Shown one piece after another: positions 24,885 through 35,756 of a stretch of DNA of 64,000 nt (position 1 is the first letter of the stretch; the number at the start of each line of letters is the position of its first letter). A program made the position numbers and the translations under genes. The DNA is from Coriaria nepalensis (taxonomy: Eukaryota; Streptophyta; Magnoliopsida; Cucurbitales; Coriariaceae). The stretch is from NCBI GenBank assembly GCA_027186245.1, contig CP114482.1, positions 1,121,001 through 1,185,000 on the forward strand, read 5' to 3'. A model generated the notes under the pieces. It searched no databases, had not been told where the DNA came from, and saw only the letters and a program-made list of their open reading frames with translations.

Positions 24885-25040
24885 ACAATTCATATGCATG
24901 ATTCTAGCATGGCATTAACAATAAAAATTTGCAAGCACTACAGAAGGACTTCAAACTACCGAACTGGATGCTTGCCTCTTGAGGTACCGAAGGTTACCAA
25001 ACTGCCAAAGGGAGGAAAAATCATCATTACATGCTTGCTT
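24885..25040 (-). repeat. Inverted relic of TBC exon 9 and flanking introns
   Basis: Read on the minus strand, this matches TBC 22038-22240 with internal deletions. It has gatgattttt, a ctttggcag acceptor, ggtacctcaagaggcaagc (source gggacctcaagaggtaagc), tccttctgt, attgttaatgccatg and gaatcatgcatatgaat. It therefore holds a broken exon 9 plus intron flanks and cannot be coding. A short local duplication of the catcatta-type text sits at its right edge (25019-25060). Confidence 0.75.
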
Positions 25041-25499
25041 ACATTTGGAAAAATCATCATTGTAGAGGAAAAACTCATGAAGAAATTGTGCATTTCAAAG
25101 CTGATCCAAGAAATTTGCTTGCTTACACAATTAGATGCTTTACAACAATACCTCTACAATGTTTACAATTAGATGCTGATTCAAGAGGACAAGAGAAGAC
25201 CCCCCGAAACTAGTGTTAAAGACGTACGAGATTCCTATCCTCTGCAATACCTCCTTATAAATTGATTAGCTCAAAAGTTCCCACATTGGTTACACCATCT
25301 TCATCCTTAGTGTCTGTGTATCTATCTGATGTGAAGTTTTATGTTTAACATAGAAAGATCTGCATTCATGATCAAACCATTTTGATTAGGTTGATGGGTA
25401 CATACGTAGAATTTGGCAACTATATATGAAAACACAAGGAGAAGAGCAAAAGATTCATCATAAACTTTACCTTCAAAGTTGATAATAGCTAGCTAGGTA

Positions 25500-25580
25500 C
25501 CTCCACGAGAGAGATCTGTAGCTGGTGCGGTGGCGTGCGAGAAGGCCGTGATGTAGAAGATGAAGAATATACGTAGGCTG
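25500..25580 (-). other. Relic of a kelch-gene 5' non-coding exon
   Basis: The + strand text ggtgcggtggcgtgcgagaa, followed by agatgaagaa and tatacg, resembles 28161-28243, the 5' leader exon of the kelch gene, in the same orientation. A splice-donor-like GGAG|gtacct follows on the minus strand, but no kelch coding sequence lies downstream of this copy, so it is an orphan 5' exon. Confidence 0.5.
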
Positions 25581-25822
25581 TCTACGTATATAAATAGTTG
25601 ACTTTTTATTGTTTTTTTTTTTTTTTTTGACATTAACTAAAGATAATTAAGCCTAATTTATAAATTTTAGAATCACTCAATTTAAAATTATATAATTAAG
25701 AATATATCTTAAGTTACAGAAGATGTTCTTAATCAAGTTCAATATTTCAAGTGCAAGTTAATGGGATAATTCAAATTTTGGAGATCCGGATGTGCTATAT
25801 TATTTGTCATCATGTTTCATTG

Positions 25823-25941
25823 GCAGAAAAATGATCGAAACTCGACGGGGAAGGTATGAGAATTATTAATTATTATTCTGCCACAGCGGCATTTTCTTTG
25901 CAATAAATATTTGTACCCTGAGCCTCTCTCACCGGAAAATC
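25823..25941 (+). pseudogene. TOPLESS gene fragment (end of exon 19 plus intron)
   Basis: About 119 bases match 41200-41316 in the TOPLESS gene at roughly 90 percent by eye. The copy starts in the coding text for WQKND (ggcagaaaaatgatc), crosses the splice donor (ggggaaggtatgagaatt) and runs into the intron to gcctctctcacc. As the intron is included, the copy came from DNA or unspliced RNA. Only about 30 bases are exonic, so it has no coding value. Confidence 0.85.
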
Positions 25942-25963
25942 TCACCAGAAGAAAAGTACTCAG

Positions 25964-26288
25964 CTCTGATACCATTAACAAACAGGTAGAGGGAGTTTAT
26001 GGAATAATTCTTTCTTATTATTAGATATATCGGTCTAATATAGGGTTTACAAAAGAGACTAAGAAAGGAAGGAAGAATAAAAGGCTCTGATTTGAAGAAT
26101 GATGAATGCAAAAATACAGAGGAAAAACAAAGGAAGAAGAGAGGGAAAGTGAGATGATTGCGTTGATATAAAATACATGCTTTTTATACACTGAATGATA
26201 TATGATAAATTCATAAAGTTTAGAAAAAAACTTAAACATGATGTGCATTTTATCTGTGGTAGAAAATTTTTATGGATCGCCGAATACA
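25964..26288 (-). repeat. LTR-like sequence with tRNA-Met-type primer site
   Basis: On the minus strand the segment carries a TATA-like gtgtataaaaagcatg, a C/T-rich stretch, an aataataagaaag polyadenylation-like zone and then TGGTATCAGAGCT (25976 to 25964). That last string is the primer-binding site of many plant Copia-type elements. The order is that of a 5' LTR and the start of its interior. No second LTR, gag-pol sequence or target duplication was found nearby, so it is a solo remnant. The TOPLESS fragment begins about 23 bases inside the primer site. Confidence 0.5.
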
Positions 26289-26717
26289 TGTTGGGATACA
26301 AATTTTGAAAGACAAGTTTAGTGCTGTCTGCATAGCATTTGTGATACTTACCTCTTCTAGATTAGTATACCCAATCCTTAAAGTCATAAATATTTCGCAA
26401 TTGGGTCGGTTACATCTTCAGAAATTTTTCATGTCTAATTATAATATTAATATTAATATTGTCTAATTAGTGTGATATTATTCATGTCTCTCACAAAGTT
26501 GTTTAGCTCAAACAACGGATCCTTGTGCTTATAGCAGCATTGTGCTTAAAGCAGAATATGTATTTCTGTTCATGACAGGATGGATGCTGGTGACTAATGC
26601 CTAGCAGGACACTTGATTAAAATCCTAAAGCCATAAAGCATCTGTTAAGTTATTGGTATCCCAAGAACAAGCGTCGTCATCTACGCACAAGTTGTTATTC
26701 GAACAACGATACGCAGT

Positions 26718-27701
26718 TTAATACACCATTTCTAAGATTGGAGAAGAGCCATCATCTGATTCTGCTCCACTCCAGTGGACTTCATAGACCCTGAAGAAAG
26801 CATGTAGTCCGTCAAAATCCATAGCAGACTTTTTCCAAGCTATGCACAACTTGTTTTCAAGAGGAAAAAGACGTCCTTCTGGAGTGCCGGTTTGAAGAGT
26901 ACTAATGAACAGAATCGAATTGAATGATCGTATCGGTTTTAAGTTAACAAGATCGTATGCACAGACCCACAGTCTGTCCGAGATCAAGAGAATATCTCCC
27001 ACGACAGCACCATTAAACCATCCACAACAAAATTTACTGTCTAGAACCTCCCATTTACGGTTAATTGGACAGTAAGTATATAGGCCATCAAAATTAACAC
27101 GGCTCACCAAGATCTTTCCCTTATATGCACCATGAATGACATTCAAATCAAAATACGAAGAGGGACTCCCATCATCGGCAGGGAGAGTCAGAAAAGGACT
27201 GGGTATCACCTCCTCCCACATAAAGATGTTCGTATTGAAGACTTCCCCGAAAACGTCGGTATATTCTGCTCCCCCAAACACATAAAGCTTCCCGTCAAGA
27301 GCCACCACATTCGGCAATCCTTTTGGGACCGGCATAGGAGGACCCACTTTCCAGCTCTTATCAACCGAATCAGTGTCGAGATACAAGAAGCTTTCTTCGA
27401 GCTCGAGCTCTTTACCCCCAAACATGTAAATCACAGAGTTCACTTTAACCGGGGTCATCCTCCATCTCGCAAAACAAGCGCTGGGCACAGGTGAGTAGGC
27501 ACACTGAAATTTAACGCTGTCTCCTTCTAAGACGCCATCGAAATAAAAAATGCCAAGAGGTAAATTTTCAACCACCGTGGTGCTTCGGAAAAATCCAACA
27601 AACGGCACGCAAAAGCTGTGAAGTTTCTCAGTCTTTCCTCTTTTGAGGGGTAAGTCTCCGTGTATTTTTTTTTGTATCTTCGTCAGGTTCAACTTCATCA
27701 T
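26718..27701 (-). CDS. Kelch-repeat protein without F-box
   Basis: Single coding exon of 327 aa. Two kelch-type blades are clear: VNSVIYMFGGKELELEE (88-104, double Gly at 95-96) and ALDGKLYVFGGAEYTDVF (134-151, double Gly at 143-144), with later weaker repeats (WEVLDSKFCCGWFNGAVVGD). Plant kelch proteins of this size usually have an N-terminal F-box and act as SCF substrate receptors, but none is visible here, so ligase function is not supported. A leader intron is likely at 27716-28159 (donor CCGG|gtactc, acceptor ttaacag). An ATG at 27711 in stronger context opens a different frame of 27 codons that overlaps this start across an A9 run; one base more or less in that run would join the two frames. 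Function unknown. Confidence 0.75.
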   Translation of the reverse strand: MMKLNLTKIQKKIHGDLPLKRGKTEKLHSFCVPFVGFFRSTTVVENLPLGIFYFDGVLEGDSVKFQCAYSPVPSACFARWRMTPVKVNSVIYMFGGKELELEESFLYLDTDSVDKSWKVGPPMPVPKGLPNVVALDGKLYVFGGAEYTDVFGEVFNTNIFMWEEVIPSPFLTLPADDGSPSSYFDLNVIHGAYKGKILVSRVNFDGLYTYCPINRKWEVLDSKFCCGWFNGAVVGDILLISDRLWVCAYDLVNLKPIRSFNSILFISTLQTGTPEGRLFPLENKLCIAWKKSAMDFDGLHAFFRVYEVHWSGAESDDGSSPILEMVY

Positions 27702-28260
27702 GCAATCCCATTGCCCTGTTAAAAAAGAATGAAATAAAAAATTGAAAAAAAAAAATAATAAATAATACTAATGATAATGATAATTTATAGTACTGGCCAG
27801 GACCAATTAGAGGCCATGCCATGGTTGAGAATCAGTATGAAAGAGAGAGTTTCCCAGGAAAATAAATTAGATTACAGTAACCTTTTGTCTGTAAGGCTAA
27901 AATATGAGCATGAAAATCAATTCTTCAAGATAAAGAGTGTGATTACGTGTTTTGAATATCAAGTTTACAATCAATCGATCATCTAGTGAAAAGGGGAAGA
28001 TATGGTTATATTAAGAAAAATAAAATAAAAATCCAAAGTCGCATAATATATGCAGAAAACAATGGAGGATGAAGAGATCAATATATATCACAAGGTAACT
28101 CTATGCTAAGCTAAACGATTCAAGCTTGCTTTCATTAGAGGGAGAGGGAGAGAGAGTACCCGGTGCGGTTGTTGATTTCGGTGACGTGCGAGAAGGGATA
28201 ATGAAGATGAAGAAATTAGGGTTGTAAAAAAACTTTATACGTGATTGTATCGGGCATGGA
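27702..28260 (-). other. Kelch-gene leader, leader intron and promoter-proximal region
   Basis: Holds the short second leader segment (27702-27715), the predicted leader intron (27716-28159) and the 5' leader exon (28160 to about 28240), whose text recurs at 25527-25578. GA-rich sequence (28139-28157) follows the donor. Confidence 0.45.
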
Positions 28261-28500
28261 AAAGGCTTTACGAGGTTTCCTATTCTCTTAGAGGGTTTTT
28301 TTTTTTTTCGTTGCTCCTGATTTTTCGGAAAAACTAGCGTTCAACCCACGGCGTAATTTTAAATTATTTCTATAAGAATTTTGATGGGTTGATAAAATAA
28401 TCATGTTATTTCAAAAAAATATTAAGAGGACTTCGGATTAGTTAAATATTGATGTTCAATCATAAGTGAAAATTGATCGACACCGTTTCTAAAAATTAGT

Positions 28501-28763
28501 TTACTACCATCTCTGCATGACCTGTATTGACCATCCAGTATGAGTATACCTTGCATATTGACAGCTCGGTTGGCTGCTTTCCCTGTTTGTAGTTACTCCA
28601 TAGATTGGTGCTGAACATGTGTATCTGTAGTGCCCTGGTACTACTAGTGTTTGAAGTGAAAGTGGACTAGTTACCAACTATTTTCATCAGATGGCTTTCC
28701 TTGGATCTGTATTGAAATGAACAGTTTCTTCCATTTTCTTGCTTTTAAGCTCAATGATGATTT
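28501..28763 (+). repeat. Copy of TBC intron 8
   Basis: About 263 bases closely match 21786-22046, intronic sequence just before TBC exon 9, at about 90 percent by eye and in the same orientation. It starts ttactaccatctctgcatga and stops at aatgatgattt, exactly where the inverted relic at 24885-25040 takes up the source sequence. Confidence 0.9.
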
Positions 28764-29489
28764 AACTAACATAAATTTAGACTTTTTCGATCCATTTAAT
28801 GTTAATCTTCTTGAAATGATTTGATTTTCCATGTGGCTAAGAGAAGAGATTAAAGATGAAAGAGAAAGTTCTTTGATGTAAAGATATTGTGTGAAGTGCA
28901 ATAACCTCAAAAGCTTAATTGAAAAGACAAAAAGCTTGAAAACTGATGGCTAATGGCTTTTATATTGCAGTGCCGAATTCATCATGAAGTGGGTCGTCTC
29001 ATTTGAGTGGAGTCTATGGTTTTTATGTCGCCTTCCAGGCTTCCACAATCAAATATTGACACGTGCTTTACTTGTCCTATCATTAGGCATCAGCAAGAGA
29101 AGGAAAAAAAGAAAAAAAAGAGAAGGGATTTTTAATGGTATGAAATTCCAGAACGAGGTTTCTTCTTCTTCCTGGGATTTTCCAGTAATGTCCCACAACC
29201 CATTAATGATGCTCTGTCATGCTTTTGAGCTTTTCTAATACTCTATCACTTCGCTGTCATTATGACCTGTATAGGACCGAAGATGATGTTATGGCTGAAC
29301 TGAATCCTAGTTTTCCATCGTTGTCATTATGACTTGTTATAAGATTTTGATTCGTAATCTATAATTATCAAGTATTACAACTGGCAGAACAAAGCCGTGA
29401 TCGTGCCCGGAAACTGATATGTTGTGAGAAAAAGAAAAGCAGAAAAGTTCATCATCAATGCCTGAATCATTCATACTACACCTAACTAC
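28764..29489. other. Spacer between the TBC-intron copy and MYB
   Basis: Moderately AT-rich with no supported gene. A short phrase, tgtcattatgacttg/ctg, occurs twice (about 29257 and 29324). The last 150 bases are the MYB 3' flank. Confidence 0.4.
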
Positions 29490-30644
29490 TTAATTGCATC
29501 CAAATGCTTCAAACAAAATAAAGGAACTGTCGAGGCAGCTCATGAAGGGCTCAATATCATCATACTCCAATGTTGTCGTAGTTCTGTAATTTGCTTGTCG
29601 CATTGGAAAGTACTCTTCATGATCATTACCATACATCGATATCAACTCCATCGTGTCATCCAATATCCAATCGCTAGGGTTCATGTCGGTGGACCCGCTA
29701 CTAATCGTCTGATGATGATGATGAAGATCATTGTGATTATCATGTTCTAATTCCTTGTTGCTTGAGGATATTTTCGTGAAATTCTCTACTGTTCTTTCCG
29801 GAGTTTCAGTTGTGTTAACGGGACGAGGTTGATGGTGATCATGATGGACTACTGACTCATTCTGGCTCTTGTTCTTGCAATCTCCATCGCCTCTATTTTC
29901 AGTCTTACAAACAGAATTCTTAATGTTGGAATCATTGAACTTTGTCTTTCCTCGAGTGTAATTCTCGTTCAAATGGGTATTCCAGTAATTCTTTACTTCA
30001 TTATCCGTTCGACCGGGAAGTCGTCCGGCAATCAATGACCACCTTCCCAAAAGAAGAAGAATATTAGATAGCTAGATCAAATGATGATTTTATAGCCACA
30101 CTTTTTATTAGCTAAATAAGAATTTTCATTTATTACTTTCATTATATATGTAGGAACTAATTTAGGTATATAGGCTGTGAAAAAATCAATGGGCTTATAA
30201 ACTCAACCGGCCACTCAGTATCACTCCAACTCAGATTAGAATCATCAAAAACTTTTCCGGAGTTCGGTTCGAGCATTAAAAAGGAAAAAAAAAAGGTAGT
30301 AACCTGTTGCCCAACAGTTTATGCATTCGGATGATAAGGTCTTCTTCTTCCTTGGACATCTCTCCACGTTTGATATTTGGCCGTAGATAGTTCTTCCATC
30401 TTAGCCTACAACTTTTCCCACCCCTCATCAACCCTAATTCATCAACACACAGCAATTAACTTCACTTAAGGAAATTAAATAATGAAAAACTAATAGGATT
30501 TAGATTACTATTATGTATTTATTATGTACCTGATCTAGTGGAAACAGTTGTCCATTTCCCTTCTCCATGAGTCTCCACATACTTCTTCAAAATCATATCC
30601 TCTTCTGGTTTCCAGAGATTCTTCCTCGCATGTGGCTTCATCAT
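29490..30644 (-). CDS. MYB82: R2R3-MYB transcription factor, MYB82-like
   Basis: Three exons: 30530-30644, 30304-30433, 29490-30042; 265 aa. The two MYB repeats lie at about 6-56 and 59-108, with Trp at 11, 31 and 51 in R2 and 83 and 102 in R3 (first R3 Trp replaced, as usual in plants). The bHLH-contact signature is complete: D70 L71 R74 L78 L85 R89. The block [17 protein letters not shown] with [20 protein letters not shown] closely follows Arabidopsis MYB82 (At5g52600), which acts with GL3/EGL3-type bHLH proteins in trichome formation. Intron positions match the R2R3-MYB norm. The C-terminal half is polar and His-rich (DLHHHHQ) with an acidic end (about 200-265), a possible activation domain. 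Two adjacent ATGs start the frame; the first is used. A TA-repeat lies about 100 bases upstream. Confidence 0.92.
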
Positions 30645-33600
30645 TTGCTCCTTTCTCTGGTGTCAATGGAGTAGTAGTCAAGTGACGATGAAGAATTATA
30701 GTTATATATCTAGTGGAATATCTTATATAGTACACGATATGATGTATATATATATATATATATATGAAGTGGCCATGCATGCATTTCCTCGTGCATGGAT
30801 ATCACGACAAGGCTGTAGTGCAAAAGAGATTGATTAGAGGGCCCTATACATACATACATATATATATGCTCATGACTAGTAATGAAGGGATTCATAACAC
30901 TTAGCTTTCCAGCTAGAGGATACGCACCTTCTTCATTTTTTTTTCCTTTTTCACGTGTGGAGTATTATATTATCTCTTTTGCTTAACACCAACAAGTAAC
31001 AAGATTAATGATTGTACGTGCATGCAATGATTTTAATTAGTAAAATAATTGGAATTAAATATATAGTATAAGTTCAAATCATGCAATAATTGAGCTATTT
31101 TGAACCGATCACAAAAGAGAGTATGAGACTATACTTTTTCGTATGTTTATATTTCATATGTTTCGATTAATAAATTAAATAGTAACAATTTTGAGTGAGA
31201 AGTCAATAAATTAGCTTAGGACACCTTTATTCAATTATTTGATGGGAATATAATAATTTTTATTATATTATACTATTTAATTTAAAATTAATAAAATAAT
31301 AATAAATAATTATTATTATTATTTTCATTATCATTTTTAAAATTTTATTTTTTATTTTTTTATTTTGATTTTTTATATTTTATTGTGCAATGTGGCATTT
31401 CTCACGAGGCTTAGCTTAGCCTAGACTTAGAACTCAATAATTGTTTTCATTTCTCACGGAAAAAACGGAGTATGAACTTTTGCAATAAGTAGAGTAGAGA
31501 ATATTGGAATTTGGTCCTTAGATTTTGGCAAGGTCTACTTTTTGTATGTCTCTTAACTTTTGCTTTAAGCTTTTTTTTCAGTCTTTCATCATCCTCATTT
31601 TTGTATGTGCTTATTTATTGTAAAGATTATATCCACCATCTCTTGTCCCCTCTACCATATCATTCATTCCACATCAAAATTTTATGTGCACTTCCCAAGA
31701 TCTCTTTCACTGTTTGTTTGTGAGAGCTTCTTTTTACATTGTTGGCTTAATGGGGTCACCAAGAATTTGCAATCACTTTTTGTGGATGGAATCGAAAATC
31801 AACCATTTATATTATATTTTGGAGTAATTTGCATCATTTTTTTTTTTTAAATAATTTTGGGATAATCAATTTAGTTACAATTTTGGGGAGTACTCATTTT
31901 TTTTCTATTTTACCGAAGGATTTATTGTATAAATCATACTTAAAATTTTATTATTTATTTATTTATTTTAATAATAAATAATATATCAAATCCATATAAT
32001 AATTTCCCGTTTTACTTAATACACTTTTCTTTAGTTTTATTAGTAGAAGTACTTCTACTTTATTGTCAATATCACTTACATTTTTTTTCATCTTTATCCT
32101 CCTATCATTATTCACTTATTGAAAGTAGCTTTTGCTTCTTTCTTTTTTAATAATGTCATAATGTTTATTTAAAATCACTTTTCTTTTCTTTTTTTTTTTC
32201 TTTTTTTTTTTTTTTTTCTTTTTGAGCATTGTTGAAAATTTTACATTATCCCACCCAAAAGTTGAGAGTGCTTGGACTGCACCGACATATATACGTTATT
32301 TTTTTATTTTAATCTCAAAAAACTGATATTTCTTTGCTTAGCTGGACTGGGCTGGGTATTCAAGCTATTCTGGTGACATGGACTACTTTTGTCGGCAACA
32401 GAACATGAATTGGGCTGGGCCTTAACACAATCGGGCTTTTGACTATAAACCGGCTTACTTATCAGTCCTAGATGTATAGACAATACTAGATAATTAAATA
32501 CCAGTTATTATTATTAATAATAATGCATTTCAATCTAATAGCTCAAATAGACAAGACTAGATAATGCATGCGAACTCTCACGCGCACACATGGATAGTAA
32601 AAGAAACGCCCCCAGTTATTAATTATGAAAATTATTTATTATATTATATATTTAGCTTAATCATGTCTTATGAAAAATTAAATTAAATTAAAATTTAGAT
32701 TTTTTTTAGTGGATAATATTTATATCTGATTCAATTATATAAAATTAATATAATATATAATATTATAATATGACATTAATATATATATATATATAATTAA
32801 AATTAATTAATATATTATAAATAATACCCCTCAAAAAATTCGTGTGCATCATGTGAATTGTGTATTACCATATAATATACTAACCAAACTTATAATTACA
32901 AATATTATTTTCAAACATTATATTACATATAATATCTATAATTATAACTTTATTTTATATATTACATAATTATAGAATTATAAATGAAAAAAACAGATAT
33001 TACAATAAATAGATGTTAGGAAAACGCGTTAAAAGGCGCGTGAAAGTTGCTTGTAATTTTGGAAGTTTCTGAGAAAACAAGGTTTGTTTTTTGTTTTTTT
33101 TTTTGGTGAAGTGAAAACAATAAGTTAAAAGGTAAGTTGGTCGGCCAAAAGTGAAGCAATCATTCTGTGCAATTTGTCTTCATTCTTCTTCAATACAGTC
33201 CTTTTTGTAACGTTAGATTTTCATTATTTATTGGCTTTTTCAGTAATTAATTAATGAGATGAAGAAGATAATTAGTGGAGTCATTAATTATAGACCCGCA
33301 CGGATTCTACTCCTCACAACTACATAATTGTGACCATTTGGATGGATGGGTTTGATTGATTATTCCTAGTTTAGAGAGACTCTACAAGAACATTATATAT
33401 CTACTAGTATTGAGTATGATTTTTTCCTTTTTTATTTTATTTTTATATAATGATTTTTTACACATCAATTTTTACTTAAAACACGCATATGAGAGGGTAG
33501 AGCAATATGATCCCGTTTCAAAGCTCTCGGTCTTTATCCTCCAAAATGCATATTTTAGTAAGTAGTACAAATTTATATTGAAAAAAGAATCGAACCAAAC

Positions 33601-34842
33601 AACCTTTCGATGTTTTGAGGATTGAAAATCAATTATGAAAACACCCAATTACCAAACAAAATTTCGGATGGAAAACAATCCGGGCACATTTTTTTATATA
33701 TAATGGAACAAATTATTAGACATTATTATATGAATGTGATATATATTTAAATATCGATATTCTAAATTTTATTTTAATAATAATTTATTTAATGATATTA
33801 CGTATAAAAATAATAAATATATTTTTGATTCACATCCATCAATTTTTCATGAAAAATAAAACGTAAAATTAAGCTCTAAATAGATTCCAATTGATATATA
33901 AGAAACCCGTCTCTTCCATGAATTGTGATGAAATTATGTGATTGATGGATGCATAGCGTTCATTCATATATATATATATATATTAGATTTTCAATGTTAT
34001 TTTGGTCTTTTCCAAAAAGTTGCTTTGTGTGTGGTGTATAATGGATTGCGACTGTTAATACATGCGTTTGCAGGTGATCGTAGCCCCTCATCAGGAAGGG
34101 TCTCCCTTTTCTAGATAGATAGATAGATACAAAATGGTCCCTGATTAGAAGTTAGAACCCGTTTAATAAATAAATAAACATGAATTGCGTCACACCGAAT
34201 TGACGTGAGGTTGCTTTCTTTCCCGCGATAAAATGACATACGATAAGATATAAGAAGAAGGGAAATAAAAAATAAATAAACGCGATAAAATGAATCACGA
34301 TAGATTAGATTTTTCTTTCCTTTTTTATTTTTTTATGTTTTTGCAATCACTTTATCCGTATTTAATAGACTTCTTCCACACGCCTGCAATAAAGAAGACG
34401 GTCCTACTCGCTGTGGTACGACATCTTTTCATGGTCGTGCGTGGCATGTGATCATACCTTAAATTTTTTTTTATTTTTTATTATTTTTGAATTGGAAGAG
34501 TTTTAATGACTAAATTAGATTTTAATTTTTAAATAAAAATAAAAATATTCATAACACAATTCTATTTATTCATATTTGTCTACAAATGAAATGATTATAT
34601 AGACTATAGTGATTATTCATGAATAATTTACACATAATTAATTGACAAAATAATAAATAATTATAAAATATTATTACATTAATATTTATTCAATTAAATA
34701 TTGGAATTGTGTTTATTTATTTATTATTTTATTTTTTCACACTTACTACTCATCGAATATCGAATGGGCGTGCCTCTTTACCCATTTGTCCCTTTCAATT
34801 TGCACCCCTTTTATCCACTTGCCCTATTAATACACATGGGAA
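30645..34842. other. Long AT-rich spacer
   Basis: MYB promoter at the left (TATA-rich text and a TA microsatellite at about 30747-30764), then very AT-rich sequence with poly-T blocks (32185-32220), TA repeats at about 32780-32794 and 33967-33982, and a four-unit GATA repeat near 34115-34130. Short ORFs reflect base composition only. No gene, tRNA or recognisable element was found. Confidence 0.5.
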
Positions 34843-35081
34843 AATATAAATATAAATATAAATATAAATATAAATATAAATATAAATATAAATATAAATA
34901 TAAATATAAATATAAATATAAATATAAATATAAATATAAATATAAATATAAATATAAATATAAATATAAATATAAATATAAATATAAATATAAATATAAA
35001 TATAAATATAAATATAAATATAAATATAAATATAAATATAAATATAAATATAAATATAAATATAAATATAAATATAAATAT
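34843..35081. repeat. Perfect hexanucleotide array (AAATAT)n
   Basis: About 40 uninterrupted copies of a 6-bp AAATAT-type unit. No interruption is visible, implying a young and length-variable locus. It sits about 300 bases upstream of the TOPLESS TATA box. The long KY-, IY- and LY-repeat ORFs it creates in three frames are artefacts. Confidence 0.97.
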
Positions 35082-35383
35082 TTTTTTTCTGCCAAAAAAG
35101 AATTGAACGAAAATTACAGCAACCAGTCATTGAAAATCCCGCATATCCTGCCGAGGACACATCCAAATCCACACCATTGCGCGATCCGTAAAAGCACAAG
35201 GACATATCATTTTTTTTCTCATCTACTTATCAGTGAAATAAGCACTACGACTTATCATAGCGCTTATCAGCCTAATTTATCTCGTCTCGTTTCGATCACG
35301 ATATTTAATTTGTCCGATACCTCTGTTTCTTCGCTTCACACTTTTCTTTCTCCCTCTCTCCTCCAAATCCCTAACGATTTTCT

Positions 35384-35393
35384 CTATAAATAC
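35384..35393 (+). promoter_or_regulatory. TATA box of the TOPLESS gene
   Basis: ctataaatac lies in a pyrimidine-rich context, about 35 bases before the expected transcription start near 35420. The leader runs to 35539, where a 5' UTR intron begins (GAG|gtactc) and ends at 35748 (tgaag), nine bases before the start codon at 35757. Confidence 0.6.
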
Positions 35394-35756
35394 TTAAACC
35401 AGACGAGCTTAGGAGAGGAAATGGAGAGAGAAAGCAGAGCGAGAAAGCACTGAAACATGCGCCTCTGTATCGTCTGATAGTCCTCCTCCTCGTCTTCTTC
35501 CTGGAAAATCTTCCGATCTGAGCCGTCAATTTCGTAGAGGTACTCAGTTTTCCTTCCCATTTCTGTACCTCCGAATTTTGTTTTGCTGCTGATTTCAATT
35601 TCATTTCTGGAATTTTCTTGACGGTTTTTTTTTCCTCGTGGTTTTCATTTCTGATGGATTTTCGCTTCTGGTTACTATCTTCGGATTGGTGTTCTTGTGT
35701 TTTTGATCCGTTAGGTTTAGGTCTTCCAGGTTTTTTCTGATTTTGAAGGCACAAGG

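Larger units (their letters stand above)
24443..26717. other. Mosaic spacer downstream of the TBC gene
   Basis: After the TBC 3' UTR (to about 24600) this spacer is a patchwork: an inverted relic of TBC exon 9, a relic of a kelch-gene 5' exon, a fragment of the TOPLESS gene and an LTR-like sequence, each listed separately. The remainder (26290-26717) is AT-rich and serves as the kelch gene's 3' flank. No intact gene is seen. Confidence 0.6.

Noticed and set aside
32640..32830. AT-rich region considered as a MITE
   Set aside because: No terminal inverted repeats or target duplication; base composition alone explains the palindromes.
34701..35453. ORFs of up to 250 codons with KY, IY or LY repeats
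   Set aside because: They are translations of the AAATAT hexanucleotide array in three frames; no family, no start context, and the array is promoter-proximal spacer.
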